Origin: an uncultured Lachnospiraceae bacterium
GTDB lineage: Bacteria > Bacillota > Clostridia > Lachnospirales > Lachnospiraceae
Direction: 5' to 3'
NCBI GenBank assembly: GCA_902779445.1
Contig: CACZBM010000021.1
Location: forward strand, 1-51,253
DNA length: 51,253 bases
Shown here: one piece after another, positions 35,448-44,111 of the stretch
Layout: each line of letters begins with the position of its first letter
Position numbering within the stretch: position 1 is the first letter of the stretch
The notes under the pieces: generated by a model
What the model saw: the letters and a program-made list of their open reading frames with translations, nothing else
What the model was told of the DNA's origin: nothing
The model's database searches: none
Translations under genes and position numbers: made by a program

Positions 35448-36713
35448 TTACTCCGAGAGAACAGCGATCTTAGCCACTTCATAGTCCAGGATCTCCACTG
35501 TTTCCCTGGTCTTGTCAGCTTCCTCGACCACGTTCTCCGACTTACTCCTGATATTTTCCGTGCTCCGGGCTATCATATTGGTGCTCTCGGCACCGGCCTG
35601 GGATGCATCGCTTATTTCATCTATTCCGGAAAGTACTCCGGTGATCCTGGTATTCAGTTCGGATGCGGTATCTGCAAAACCGGATACCAGTGAATCCATA
35701 TACTGGACATCCTTACCGTACTGCTCTGTAGTGGCGCTGAACTGTTCAAGCATTTCAGCCACATCAGTCTGCACAAACTGCAGTAGTTTTGCCGAGTCTT
35801 CAGAAAGGTGGCCTACCGAACCTGTCACATCCCTTGTGACGTTCTGGATCTTTGCGACCGTATCCTTACTCTGCTCAGCAAGATTCCTTATCTCCTCAGC
35901 TACGACCGCAAATCCTCTGCCTGCTTCTCCTGCACTGGCAGCTTCGATCGCTGCATTAAGAGCCAGGAGATTTGTCTCGTTGGTGATCGCCATTATGGAT
36001 TCCGTGAGAACGCTTATCTCTTCCACTACCTTTGCATCCTCAAGAGCCTTTGAAAGCCTGCCGCTTATCTCTGAGCTTAAGTTCTGAACGTTATTCTGGC
36101 GCTCCCTGGTCTCCGCTGTTGTCTGTGTGGAACGGTCATAGATAGCCTTGACTTCTATGGCACCTTCCTCTGCCCTGCGTGTCATATCTTCCGCAGAAAC
36201 CTTTATCATCTCCGAGGTCTCTTTTATCTCTGCCGCCGAAGCTGCAGTTTCTTCCATACCGGAAGCGAGGGCGTCTGCAGATGCCGCCACGTCTTCAATA
36301 CTGTTATTAAGCTCTCCGACACTCTCATTTATATATTCAACGGCTTCCTCAATATCATCAGCCTGTTTTTTAACATTTCCGATAAGAGCGCCTACACTTA
36401 ATTTCATCTCCCTCAGGCTGTCTCCCAGATTTCCGAAGTCATCCTGTCTGCCCTTCAGCTCCTCAGGGATATCCTGGGTAAAGTTACCCGTCGACATCCT
36501 CTCAATATAGTCAATACTGAGTCTCATTGCCTTGCTGATATTGGCGGTGATAAGTATCGCCAGAAGGATCTGCAGGATGATAAGGATTATCCCCGCAGTT
36601 ATCGCAATGGCATCAGAAGCGCCTGTAAGCGCCATCACCACAAGGCACAATGTACTGAAAGCCCCGAAAACACTCAGCATTATCAGCTTTATACGGATTG
36701 ACAACTGATCCAT
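35448..36713 (-). CDS. Methyl-accepting chemotaxis protein without an outer sensor domain
   Basis: 421 residues. Two membrane helices (~9-30 and ~34-57) are separated by only a few residues, so there is no extracellular ligand domain. A HAMP-like region (~58-112) follows, then a coiled-coil signalling domain to the end. The conserved CheA/CheW-contact hairpin is clear ([20 protein letters not shown], then [20 protein letters not shown]). It could sense membrane or cytoplasmic state, or act with a partner receptor. Start supported by GGAGG. First gene of the minus-strand run. No che genes are nearby. Confidence 0.9.
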   Translation of the reverse strand: MDQLSIRIKLIMLSVFGAFSTLCLVVMALTGASDAIAITAGIILIILQILLAILITANISKAMRLSIDYIERMSTGNFTQDIPEELKGRQDDFGNLGDSLREMKLSVGALIGNVKKQADDIEEAVEYINESVGELNNSIEDVAASADALASGMEETAASAAEIKETSEMIKVSAEDMTRRAEEGAIEVKAIYDRSTQTTAETRERQNNVQNLSSEISGRLSKALEDAKVVEEISVLTESIMAITNETNLLALNAAIEAASAGEAGRGFAVVAEEIRNLAEQSKDTVAKIQNVTRDVTGSVGHLSEDSAKLLQFVQTDVAEMLEQFSATTEQYGKDVQYMDSLVSGFADTASELNTRITGVLSGIDEISDASQAGAESTNMIARSTENIRSKSENVVEEADKTRETVEILDYEVAKIAVLSE

Positions 36714-36804
36714 AAACTTTCGCCCTCCAAAAGCAAATCCCCTTTAGATCACACGCCTCCAGATACAAGCGTACACCTACACATACCCGTTAATTCTAAC
36801 ATAA

Positions 36805-36833
36805 ATGACAGCTTTTGTGAAATCCTGTAGAAT
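36805..36833 (+). promoter_or_regulatory. Promoter of the SNF2-type helicase gene
   Basis: ATGACA (36805-36810), 17-base spacer, TAGAAT (36828-36833). It lies 25 bases before the ATG at 36859, with CGGAG as ribosome site. Confidence 0.5.
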
Positions 36834-36858
36834 TAAGTAAAAAACGGAGTGGACAGTT

Positions 36859-39003
36859 ATGAATAAACCGGATTTCAAAACAGTTTCAAAAATGCGTAAT
36901 GAGGTCCTACGCGCAGACAAAGGCCTGAAGGATATCCTTGATTCTGAGGCCGTGCTCGAGCGTGAGGCCTTACTGTCCCTTGGAGCCCTCAAAGAAGATA
37001 ATGCAAGAAAAACTCTGAATGAGACTCCCCTTTCAGCTCTTAACGCCTCCAAACAGGGGATCCGTATCTCTGCCTTAAGTCAGGCAGGTTTTAGCAGTGT
37101 GGGAGAACTTACGGTTCTTACACTTGCAGAGATCGACAGCATTAAGGGCATCGGAACCGGGAGCGCCGAACTTATATTTAAGACCATCCGGGAAATTGAA
37201 AAGACAGTATACGATAATTCCAAGGCACGTCTCTCTGCTTCGGTAAAAACCCCGGGAGCTGTTTCCCTCGTAACAAACCTCTACAGGATGATACATACGG
37301 ACGGCATACGGAAAGACGTGGCAAAACTATATTACGAGAGGCATCGTCCCGCTGCGGAAGCCCTGAAAGAATCATCGTTAATAGGTAACACCTTCTTCTG
37401 GCTGTTCTCCGGAAAAGAGAAAAAGCAGCGGACTCTTAACGGCATTGAGAGGATCTCCGGTATTTTCAATGGTGACCTGATACCCCGGGCAGATACACTT
37501 ATAAATGATCACCTTAAAGTTATACAGGTATCCGTAGATGAGGCCTGGAATGACTTTCTCCTCCGTTCAGCCTTCTATTTCGCAGCTCTTGAGAATCTGA
37601 CGGAAAAATATGCCGGCGAAGGTGAGATCACAGAAATTCACGACCGCCTGAGAAGCGATGTCCCGGATGAACTGGCAGATGAGATCGATAAATATGAGTT
37701 AAAGCTCGAGGGGATGAAGACTGCTCTGCGCTCCTATCAGACCTTTGGCACCAAATATGCCCTTTATCAGGAAAAGACCCTACTCGGTGATGAAATGGGC
37801 CTTGGAAAGACTGTTCAGGCTTTAGCAGCCATGGTAAGCCTTTCAAATGAAGGAAAGAAAAGGTTTATCGTTATTTGTCCCGCCAGTGTTCTCATTAACT
37901 GGGTCCGCGAGGTAAAAACGTTTTCCGGTCTGACACCCCTTCTGATACGGGACAGCGAAGCCGCGGAAAATGCTCTTTCCTGGAGAAACTCGGGCGGCAT
38001 CGCCATTGTGAACTATGAAGCCCTGCAGAAATTCATGGATCTGTTGCCGGATGACTTTGTTTCGGATATTACTGTGGTGGATGAAGCTCACTATATCAAA
38101 AATCCGGAAACAAAAAGAACCGCTGCCGCCAGAGAGATACTAGACCATTCGGATAAGATACTCCTGATGACCGGCACCCCTCTGGAAAACCGCATTGATG
38201 AGATGAAGAATCTCATAGGCATGATCAATACCGATATTGCAAAAAAGATCAGCAGCACTGAAGACTCCTGGTCCGGCGACGGATTCCGCAGAAAGATCGC
38301 GCCCGTTTATCTCCGGAGGACCCGCGAAGATGTCTTAAGCGAGCTTCCCGATCTTATCGAAAAGGAAGAGATCTGCCCGGTGAGTGAAGCTGAAAAAAGA
38401 TCCTACAGGGTGGATCTTGACCACGGAGATTTTATGGGAATGAGACAGGTATCATTTAAGGGTCTTACTGTTGAGGATTCGTCAAAGATGAAGCGTATTC
38501 TGGAGATATGCGACAATGCAGCTGTCCAGGGACGAAAAGTACTCATCTTCTCATATTTCAAAAACACGCTTGAAATGATAAAAGATGCTCTTGGAAACAG
38601 CTGTGTGGGTTTGATCAACGGTTCCCTCTCTTCTGCGCGGCGTCAGGAGATAATAGATGAGTTTACTTCCAGCGATCCCGGCTCTGTCCTGGTTTCCCAG
38701 ATCGTGGCAGGAGGAACAGGACTTAATATCCAGGCTGCCAGTGTAGTTATCTTAGCCGAACCTCAGATAAAGCCTTCCCTTGAGACACAGGCGGTATCCA
38801 GGGCATACAGAATGGGACAGCTCTCATCCGTTCTTTTATTCAGGATAATATCTGATGACACCATAGACGAAGAGATCTTAAAGATCTTAAAGAAAAAACA
38901 GGATATCTTTGATAAATTCGCAGATGAGTCCGACATGGCCGATGCAGGCTCCTCCCATTGGATAGCCGGCACCATTGAAGAGCAGAAGAAGATCTTTGGA
39001 TGA
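36859..39003 (+). CDS. SNF2/Rad54-type ATP-dependent helicase-like protein
   Basis: 714 residues. Superfamily 2 motor: Walker A GDEMGLGKTVQALAA (~310), motif II VVDEAHYIKNPETKR (DEAH ~408), motif III LLMTGTPLENRIDEMKNLIG, and the helicase C domain KVLIFSYFKNTLEMI, VAGGTGLNIQAASVVI and AVSRAYRMGQLSSV. Residues ~65-105 form a helix-hairpin-helix-like DNA-binding element (VGELTVLTLAEIDSIKGIGT). The zinc-finger SWIM domain common at the start of clostridial relatives is absent. Likely remodels protein-DNA complexes or acts in transcription or repair. It stands alone with its own promoter, and its stop abuts the stop of the convergent SGNH gene. Confidence 0.88.
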   Translation: MNKPDFKTVSKMRNEVLRADKGLKDILDSEAVLEREALLSLGALKEDNARKTLNETPLSALNASKQGIRISALSQAGFSSVGELTVLTLAEIDSIKGIGTGSAELIFKTIREIEKTVYDNSKARLSASVKTPGAVSLVTNLYRMIHTDGIRKDVAKLYYERHRPAAEALKESSLIGNTFFWLFSGKEKKQRTLNGIERISGIFNGDLIPRADTLINDHLKVIQVSVDEAWNDFLLRSAFYFAALENLTEKYAGEGEITEIHDRLRSDVPDELADEIDKYELKLEGMKTALRSYQTFGTKYALYQEKTLLGDEMGLGKTVQALAAMVSLSNEGKKRFIVICPASVLINWVREVKTFSGLTPLLIRDSEAAENALSWRNSGGIAIVNYEALQKFMDLLPDDFVSDITVVDEAHYIKNPETKRTAAAREILDHSDKILLMTGTPLENRIDEMKNLIGMINTDIAKKISSTEDSWSGDGFRRKIAPVYLRRTREDVLSELPDLIEKEEICPVSEAEKRSYRVDLDHGDFMGMRQVSFKGLTVEDSSKMKRILEICDNAAVQGRKVLIFSYFKNTLEMIKDALGNSCVGLINGSLSSARRQEIIDEFTSSDPGSVLVSQIVAGGTGLNIQAASVVILAEPQIKPSLETQAVSRAYRMGQLSSVLLFRIISDDTIDEEILKILKKKQDIFDKFADESDMADAGSSHWIAGTIEEQKKIFG

Positions 39004-40185
39004 TCATTCCCCCGATTCATTATTTTCCGGCTGTGGCTGGGGTTCTTCCTGACTATTGCTCTCAGAATTATTATCACCGCCCTCACCGTTCCCATTTCCG
39101 GAGTTTTCCCCGGACTGCTGTTCTTGTTCTTCAGCCTGTCCTTCTTCCGGAGCTGCTGCTCCGGGATCTGTATCTCCGTTTTGAGATCCTTCCATACCTT
39201 CCCGGGTTTCCGGGATCTCACCGTTATTTTCCATAAGGCTGTTTAAGAGTTCCTGCATCATGGCCTCATCTATTTCGAGGTCGGGTTCAGGAGCCTTTTT
39301 AACGTACTTGTTCTGGGCAAGGATGTCACTCTGAATGCTCTTTTTCTTTCCAAGAGAAGCGTCATCCAGGATGCCGTCAGGATCAGTTGTAAGAGAACCG
39401 GGAGTCAGTTCATCGAGTCCGAGAAGGATACCGTTATAGATCTTTCTCGTAGTATCACCGCTGTAGTGAAGGCCGTCAGTGGTAGCATATCCGGTGGACA
39501 GCAGAAGATGGTATGTATCGATATAGTCATAAGAGAGTTCAGTCAGAACAGAATTGAATGTCTCTATCTGGCTGTTGGACAGGTTGCCGTAATTATTCAC
39601 GGGATTGACGGACACAAGGGTAATGTCGTACACATCCTTTAATGATCCGTATTTCTTCACATACTTATCAATGTTTCCGAGGTCATTTATACCGAGACAG
39701 ATAATGAGCTTCCATTTATCAAAGAGTCCGGAGGATGTGATCCTCTTTATCTGCTGGAGTGCCGTCTCACTGAACCAGTTATAGCCTTCTCCGACCTTGG
39801 CCACCATAAAAAGGTTATCTCTTTTCGAGATCCCGCATACGTCATTCATATTTACGAAACGGCTGTCTCCCACAAATATATAACCGGTATGCGGTTCGAG
39901 ATACATTCCCTCAACAGCCTGAAGACGTTCGTTAAGAGACCTCTTTTCCTCAGTATCTGCGGTTACGACTTCGGACACTTCTCCCCCGTTGATCCCATTC
40001 CGGTCGAAGCCTCCGAAACCCGGAGCTTCTCCGTCGATAAAAATGATATCATTTCCGGATATGGAAAAAGAGCCATTGTCCGGATCCATGATAAAAATAA
40101 CGATCCAGGCTGCAGCAATGGCTCCGATGGCAAGTACTGCCATGATGATATATTTTATTTTATTATTGACCGGAGAACGTGCCAT
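39004..40185 (-). CDS. Membrane-anchored SGNH-type hydrolase with an acidic Gln/Asn-rich tail
   Basis: 393 residues. One N-terminal membrane helix (~12-33), an SGNH/GDSL fold in ~95-265, and a low-complexity tail (~310-393) rich in E, Q, N, G and P. The catalytic blocks are YIFVGDSRFV (Ser 107-108 region, block I), ICLGINDLGN (Asn in block III) and TDGLHYSG (Asp/His pair, block V). Expected to be an extracellular esterase or acetyltransferase-like enzyme acting on cell-wall or exopolysaccharide groups. Substrate unproven. It is last in the minus-strand run fbp-SPFH-two small membrane proteins-SGNH. Confidence 0.78.
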   Translation of the reverse strand: MARSPVNNKIKYIIMAVLAIGAIAAAWIVIFIMDPDNGSFSISGNDIIFIDGEAPGFGGFDRNGINGGEVSEVVTADTEEKRSLNERLQAVEGMYLEPHTGYIFVGDSRFVNMNDVCGISKRDNLFMVAKVGEGYNWFSETALQQIKRITSSGLFDKWKLIICLGINDLGNIDKYVKKYGSLKDVYDITLVSVNPVNNYGNLSNSQIETFNSVLTELSYDYIDTYHLLLSTGYATTDGLHYSGDTTRKIYNGILLGLDELTPGSLTTDPDGILDDASLGKKKSIQSDILAQNKYVKKAPEPDLEIDEAMMQELLNSLMENNGEIPETREGMEGSQNGDTDPGAAAPEEGQAEEQEQQSGENSGNGNGEGGDNNSESNSQEEPQPQPENNESGE

Positions 40186-40191
40186 AAGCTG

Positions 40192-40638
40192 TCATGAGCC
40201 CTGTTTTTTCAGGATCTCATCCCCGTATTTTTCATATAGTTCAAAGAGCCGGGAATAATCCTCTGTGCTTACCTTATCTTTGAAGGTTGCTGCAGTTGCT
40301 GCCAGATCACCGTCATTATTATTTAAGGCGCTCAGGGCTTCGGCAAGTATGCCCTCATCAGCATACTTATTAACTATATCATCAAATTCTTCTGCATCTT
40401 CTTCGGACATCTCTGATCTTATCTCATCAAGGGTAATATCGCTGCCGGTTTCTTTCTGTATGGCAGCTTCTACGGCCTTTTTCGTAACTTCCCTGTTTAC
40501 TGCCTGCGTAACAGGATTTGAATTTACCCCTGTTCCGGTAAATACCATAAAGGCAAGTATAACTACTGACGCCAGAACAGCCGTGATTATTATCACGAGC
40601 AGATACCCGATGCCCGAACTTCTCTTTTTCCTGCTCAA
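40192..40638 (-). CDS. Single-pass membrane protein, unknown
   Basis: 148 residues. Basic start MSRKKRSSG, one membrane helix (~11-34, LLVIIITAVLASVVILAFMV), then an acidic helical outer domain of about 110 residues (TLDEIRSEMSEEDAEEFDDI, LFELYEKYGDEILKKQGS). No family recognised. It ends six bases before the SGNH hydrolase gene and could be an accessory or regulator of that enzyme. Confidence 0.6.
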   Translation of the reverse strand: MSRKKRSSGIGYLLVIIITAVLASVVILAFMVFTGTGVNSNPVTQAVNREVTKKAVEAAIQKETGSDITLDEIRSEMSEEDAEEFDDIVNKYADEGILAEALSALNNNDGDLAATAATFKDKVSTEDYSRLFELYEKYGDEILKKQGS

Positions 40639-40650
40639 AATCAGATCTCC

Positions 40651-41022
40651 CTAGTATTTCCAGCAATCCTTAAGTGCCACTATCTTACCGTTAAGATTGC
40701 AATAACCTGTAGTGGGTTCCTCATGGACTACGTAGCGTGGACCCATGTTCTCATGCGAATGTCCGTACTGACCCTCGCATGTTATATCCCTGGAATGGGG
40801 GATACTGTGCCCGTCAGAGGATATGGTTGGTCCGGGACGCCTGCCTCCGGAGGACTGATTCAGCTTCGGAGCCCTGCCGGAGGATGACTTATTTATCGTG
40901 GTAGGATGAGCGCCTTTGCCGGGACGGTTAGCCCGGGTTTTTAGAAATTGCCCTGCTATGACTACGGCAATTATCACCCAGAATGCGCCTCCTATCAGAA
41001 ATTCCGTAAGTGCTTCCGTCAT
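40651..41022 (-). CDS. Small His/Cys-containing membrane protein, unknown
   Basis: 123 residues. One N-terminal membrane helix (~10-26) followed by a basic, Ser/Gly/Pro-rich linker and a C-terminal segment with clustered His and Cys (SIPHSRDITCEGQYGHSHEN, then VVHEEPTTGYCNLNGKIV). Its ATG overlaps the SPFH gene stop as ATGA. Its position beside an SPFH protein is where NfeD-type partners often sit, but it does not resemble NfeD. Metal binding is possible only by inference. Confidence 0.55.
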   Translation of the reverse strand: MTEALTEFLIGGAFWVIIAVVIAGQFLKTRANRPGKGAHPTTINKSSSGRAPKLNQSSGGRRPGPTISSDGHSIPHSRDITCEGQYGHSHENMGPRYVVHEEPTTGYCNLNGKIVALKDCWKY

Positions 41023-41927
41023 TTAAGGATCTCCTTAATGCCTGCTGCGAGTCCTGCAACACTCTGGATCTCACTGGGGATTATTATCTTCGTTGCCTGT
41101 CCGTTGGCTGCTTCCTTGAAAGCTTCGAGTGATTTGATCTTCAGAACGGATTCATCCGCTCCTGCTTCCCTGATCATGCGTATACCGTCTGCATTAGCCT
41201 GCTGAATGCTCCTTATAGCCTCTGCCTTACCTTCGGCTTCCTTGATCTCTTTTTCTCTCTCAGCTTCAGCAGCGAGGATAGTAGCCATCTTCTTTGCTTC
41301 CGCTTCTAGAACCGCAGATTCCTTATTACCTTCTGCAGTAAGTATCATGGATTGTTTCTCACCTTCTGCGGTAAGGATGACGGCTCTTTTTTCACGCTCA
41401 GCCTTCATCTGTTTTTCCATTGCTTCCTGGATAGCCTTGGGAGGAGTGATATTCTTTAACTCCACTCTGTTGACCTTTATACCCCAGGGATCAGTGGCTT
41501 CATCGATGGCCGTAAGCATTCTGGAATTGATGGTTTCTCTGGATGTAAGGGTATCATCGAGAGTCATATCACCGATGATGTTTCTCAGGGTTGTAGCTGT
41601 GAGATTCTCCATAGCCATGATGGCATTTTCAACGCCATAGGTATAGGCCTTGGGATCACGGATCATGAAGTACACCACAGAGTCGATCATCATGGTAACG
41701 TTATCCTTTGTGATAACAGGCTGTGGAGCAAAGTCTGCCACCTGCTCCTTTAATGTGACCTTCCTTGCGATCCTGTCGATAAAGGGGATCAGGATATGGA
41801 GTCCTGCACCCAGTGTGTTGTGATATTTTCCAAGCCGTTCGATTATATAGGCATGTGCCTGGGGAACGATCTTGATATTCAAGAGAAGTATTACAACGAT
41901 AAGTAAAAGAATGATTAAAAGTACCAT
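41019..41927 (-). CDS. SPFH/stomatin-like membrane protein (QmcA type)
   Basis: 302 residues. N-terminal hydrophobic anchor (LLIILLLIVVILLLNI), then the band-7 domain starting IVPQAHAYIIERLGKYHNTL. It includes GLHILIPFIDRIARKVTLKE, the VVYFMIRDPKAYTYGV region and WGIKVNRVELKNITPPKAIQ. A long Ala/Glu coiled coil (AVILTAEGEKQSMILTAEGN onward) mediates oligomerisation in this family. These proteins form large membrane rings around proteases or organise microdomains. Start supported by AGGAGG. Followed immediately by the small His/Cys membrane protein. Confidence 0.92.
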   Translation of the reverse strand: MVLLIILLLIVVILLLNIKIVPQAHAYIIERLGKYHNTLGAGLHILIPFIDRIARKVTLKEQVADFAPQPVITKDNVTMMIDSVVYFMIRDPKAYTYGVENAIMAMENLTATTLRNIIGDMTLDDTLTSRETINSRMLTAIDEATDPWGIKVNRVELKNITPPKAIQEAMEKQMKAEREKRAVILTAEGEKQSMILTAEGNKESAVLEAEAKKMATILAAEAEREKEIKEAEGKAEAIRSIQQANADGIRMIREAGADESVLKIKSLEAFKEAANGQATKIIIPSEIQSVAGLAAGIKEILK

Positions 41928-41952
41928 TTTTATTTCCTCCTAAAATTACAAT

Positions 41953-43908
41953 TTATCTTTTTTCTTTGATCAGTCCTGTGTGATAGGCCTGTAAAAGCTC
42001 TTTTAAATCCTCTATCTCACGGGTCAGTTCTTCACCTATATCGGTATCACCAACCCTTATTCTCTTCTGCATCCGCTCCACCACCTGTATCTCGGGAGTA
42101 TTCTCTCCGTCAGGCTCATATGGCTTATGTTCGGCGAGGGCAAGATGATGAGAGTTAAATATCAGAGTGTATCCCGCAATGCCTGTGGTGGCATGGTAAG
42201 CCTTTGACAGACCTCCGTCAATAACGAAGAGCTTTCCTTCAGCTTTTACAGGAGTTTCACCCCTGTTTACCTTGACGGGTACATGACCGTTTATTATATG
42301 GCTACCCTTTGCAGGCAGTCCGAAATTAGCCAGTATCCTGTCAACACATCTCACATCTTTTGAGAATTCATAATACGGATTGAAGGTCTCTTTCCCGGGA
42401 TTATCATCAGCTCCTTTGACATCGACGAATACGTGCTCAAATGTAGCTATCTTATCCTTTCCAAATAGCGGAGATACCGGGCCTCCCCAAAGATACCACA
42501 TAAGGTCTACGTCATCCGCTTTTTTAAGCGGATCATCCGCTTCATTTAAAAAGTATGCATCACGGATCCTCACATTGAGGTAATCCATCAGTTCTTTTCC
42601 GTAAACTTCCTCATCTTTGAACTTAAGCTTCTGGAAATCCCCGTTTTCATCCATAGGGATACATCCATGATATAAAAGGTTTCCGTTGCAGATCTTATAT
42701 ATACTTCCGTTGGAATAGAGGAAGCCTATATGTTTCTGCAGAAGAGATGAATGCCTGAAGCTGGCTTTAAGTGTTTCTATAAGCTGCTCCTCTGCATCGG
42801 TTAGCTTGTATGGATCGGAAGGATCCACGGTCTCAAATATCTTATCCTGAAGCTCATAGGTCTTCCCGTCTATCTCTACGGTTCCGTTTTCGTAATCTAT
42901 CTTTTCAAGTAAGAGCCTGTTATCAAGACCGTATTCCGGATGGCGTTTTATAAGCTGTCCTTCCAGTTTCAGCTGGATTATGGTAATAGCCTTACACATC
43001 CTGGCTGCCAGCAGCGGATCTATGGAGTCAAATTTATTCTCGTCAAGGATATGCGGCTTAAACCGTTCACACGGATCATCACCGTAGACTTCTGCAGCAA
43101 ACATGCTTAAGGGCCTTAAGTTTATCCCGTATCCGTCTTCCAGTACATCAAAGGAATTGTATCCGGTGGCGATCCTCAGAACATTTGCGATACATGCAGT
43201 ATTCCCACAGGCAGCGCCCATCCAGCTGATATCATGGTTCCCCCATTGAATATCCACGTCATGGAAATTCATTAGCTCTTCCATGACCAGATCGGCCCTC
43301 GGACCTCTGTCAAAAATATCCCCTATGATATGAAGACTGTCTATCGTGAGATTTCTGATAAGCTTGCATAAGGCTATAACAAAATCCTCACCCCCGCCGA
43401 TCTCCACAATAGCGTTGAGGATCTCCTGATAATACTGCTTTTTATTGAAATCATTGGGATCCAGATGCAAAAGCTCATCTATGGCATATCCATAGTCGGA
43501 TGGCATCTTTTTCCGGACCTTGGAACGGGTATACTTGGAACTCACAACCCTGCAGATCTCCGTCAATTTATTGATGGTGACCTTTATCCACTCATCCGTC
43601 ATCTCGCCCTTATGTCTCTTTTCAGACAGGATCCTGTCCGGATAGTAGATGAGGTTTGCAAGAGAAAGCTGGTCCGCTTCGGTCATAAGATTTCCGAAGG
43701 TTTCTTCAATCTTTGCCCTTATGATACCGGATGAACTCCGGAGGAGATGCCCAAAGCTTTCATATTCCCCATGGAGATCGGAAAAAAAGTACTCTGTTCC
43801 CTTGGGAAGTCCGCAGATCGCTTTTAGATTGATGACCTCCGCGCCTGCCATTCTGGCACTCGGAAACTTCTCCGACAGAAGTTTCAGATATTCGACTGAT
43901 CGTTTCAT
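41953..43908 (-). CDS. fbp: Class III fructose-1,6-bisphosphatase
   Basis: 651 residues from the ATG at 43908, which has AGGAG seven bases upstream; an in-frame ATG at 43938 is less likely. Hydrolyses fructose-1,6-bisphosphate to fructose-6-phosphate in gluconeogenesis, in the large Firmicutes-type form. Calcineurin-like metallophosphatase motifs: FFSDLHGEYESFGHLL, HIIGDIFDRGPRADLVMEEL, WGNHDISWMGAACGN, and the later metal-site histidines in IINGHVPVKVNRGETP and IDGGLSKAYHATTGIAG. The length is typical for the class. It is first in a minus-strand run with the SPFH gene. Confidence 0.94.
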   Translation of the reverse strand: MKRSVEYLKLLSEKFPSARMAGAEVINLKAICGLPKGTEYFFSDLHGEYESFGHLLRSSSGIIRAKIEETFGNLMTEADQLSLANLIYYPDRILSEKRHKGEMTDEWIKVTINKLTEICRVVSSKYTRSKVRKKMPSDYGYAIDELLHLDPNDFNKKQYYQEILNAIVEIGGGEDFVIALCKLIRNLTIDSLHIIGDIFDRGPRADLVMEELMNFHDVDIQWGNHDISWMGAACGNTACIANVLRIATGYNSFDVLEDGYGINLRPLSMFAAEVYGDDPCERFKPHILDENKFDSIDPLLAARMCKAITIIQLKLEGQLIKRHPEYGLDNRLLLEKIDYENGTVEIDGKTYELQDKIFETVDPSDPYKLTDAEEQLIETLKASFRHSSLLQKHIGFLYSNGSIYKICNGNLLYHGCIPMDENGDFQKLKFKDEEVYGKELMDYLNVRIRDAYFLNEADDPLKKADDVDLMWYLWGGPVSPLFGKDKIATFEHVFVDVKGADDNPGKETFNPYYEFSKDVRCVDRILANFGLPAKGSHIINGHVPVKVNRGETPVKAEGKLFVIDGGLSKAYHATTGIAGYTLIFNSHHLALAEHKPYEPDGENTPEIQVVERMQKRIRVGDTDIGEELTREIEDLKELLQAYHTGLIKEKR

Positions 43909-44002
43909 AATACTTCTCCTGTTTTCTATACGCCCCAAAACTGATCTTGATCAAATACGGATCATTCCGTACTTTGTACCCCACAGTATTATATCTTACC
44001 AC

Positions 44003-44042
44003 AAATATAAAAAGGCATACAAACCATTGACGTTTGTATGCC
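44003..44042 (-). terminator. Terminator of the Ala-rich secreted protein gene
   Basis: Perfect 11-bp stem GGCATACAAAC/GTTTGTATGCC with a 7-base loop, followed on the minus strand by TTTTTATATTT. It lies 70 bases after the stop at 44112. Confidence 0.85.
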
Positions 44043-44111
44043 TATGTAATACATCAGAATTTCATCACGACCACTCGCACCCGGTGCTCGTAAACGGCCG
44101 GTAAAATTATC

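Noticed and set aside
35512..36087. A 191-codon open frame on the + strand inside the chemotaxis receptor gene
   Set aside because: It is antisense to conserved receptor sequence, is Ser/Ala-rich in the way complementary strands of such genes are, and has no ribosome site or family signature.
36859..39003. SNF2-type helicase as part of a phage-defence island
   Set aside because: No methylase, nuclease, phospholipase or other defence partner is adjacent. The neighbours are housekeeping or envelope genes.
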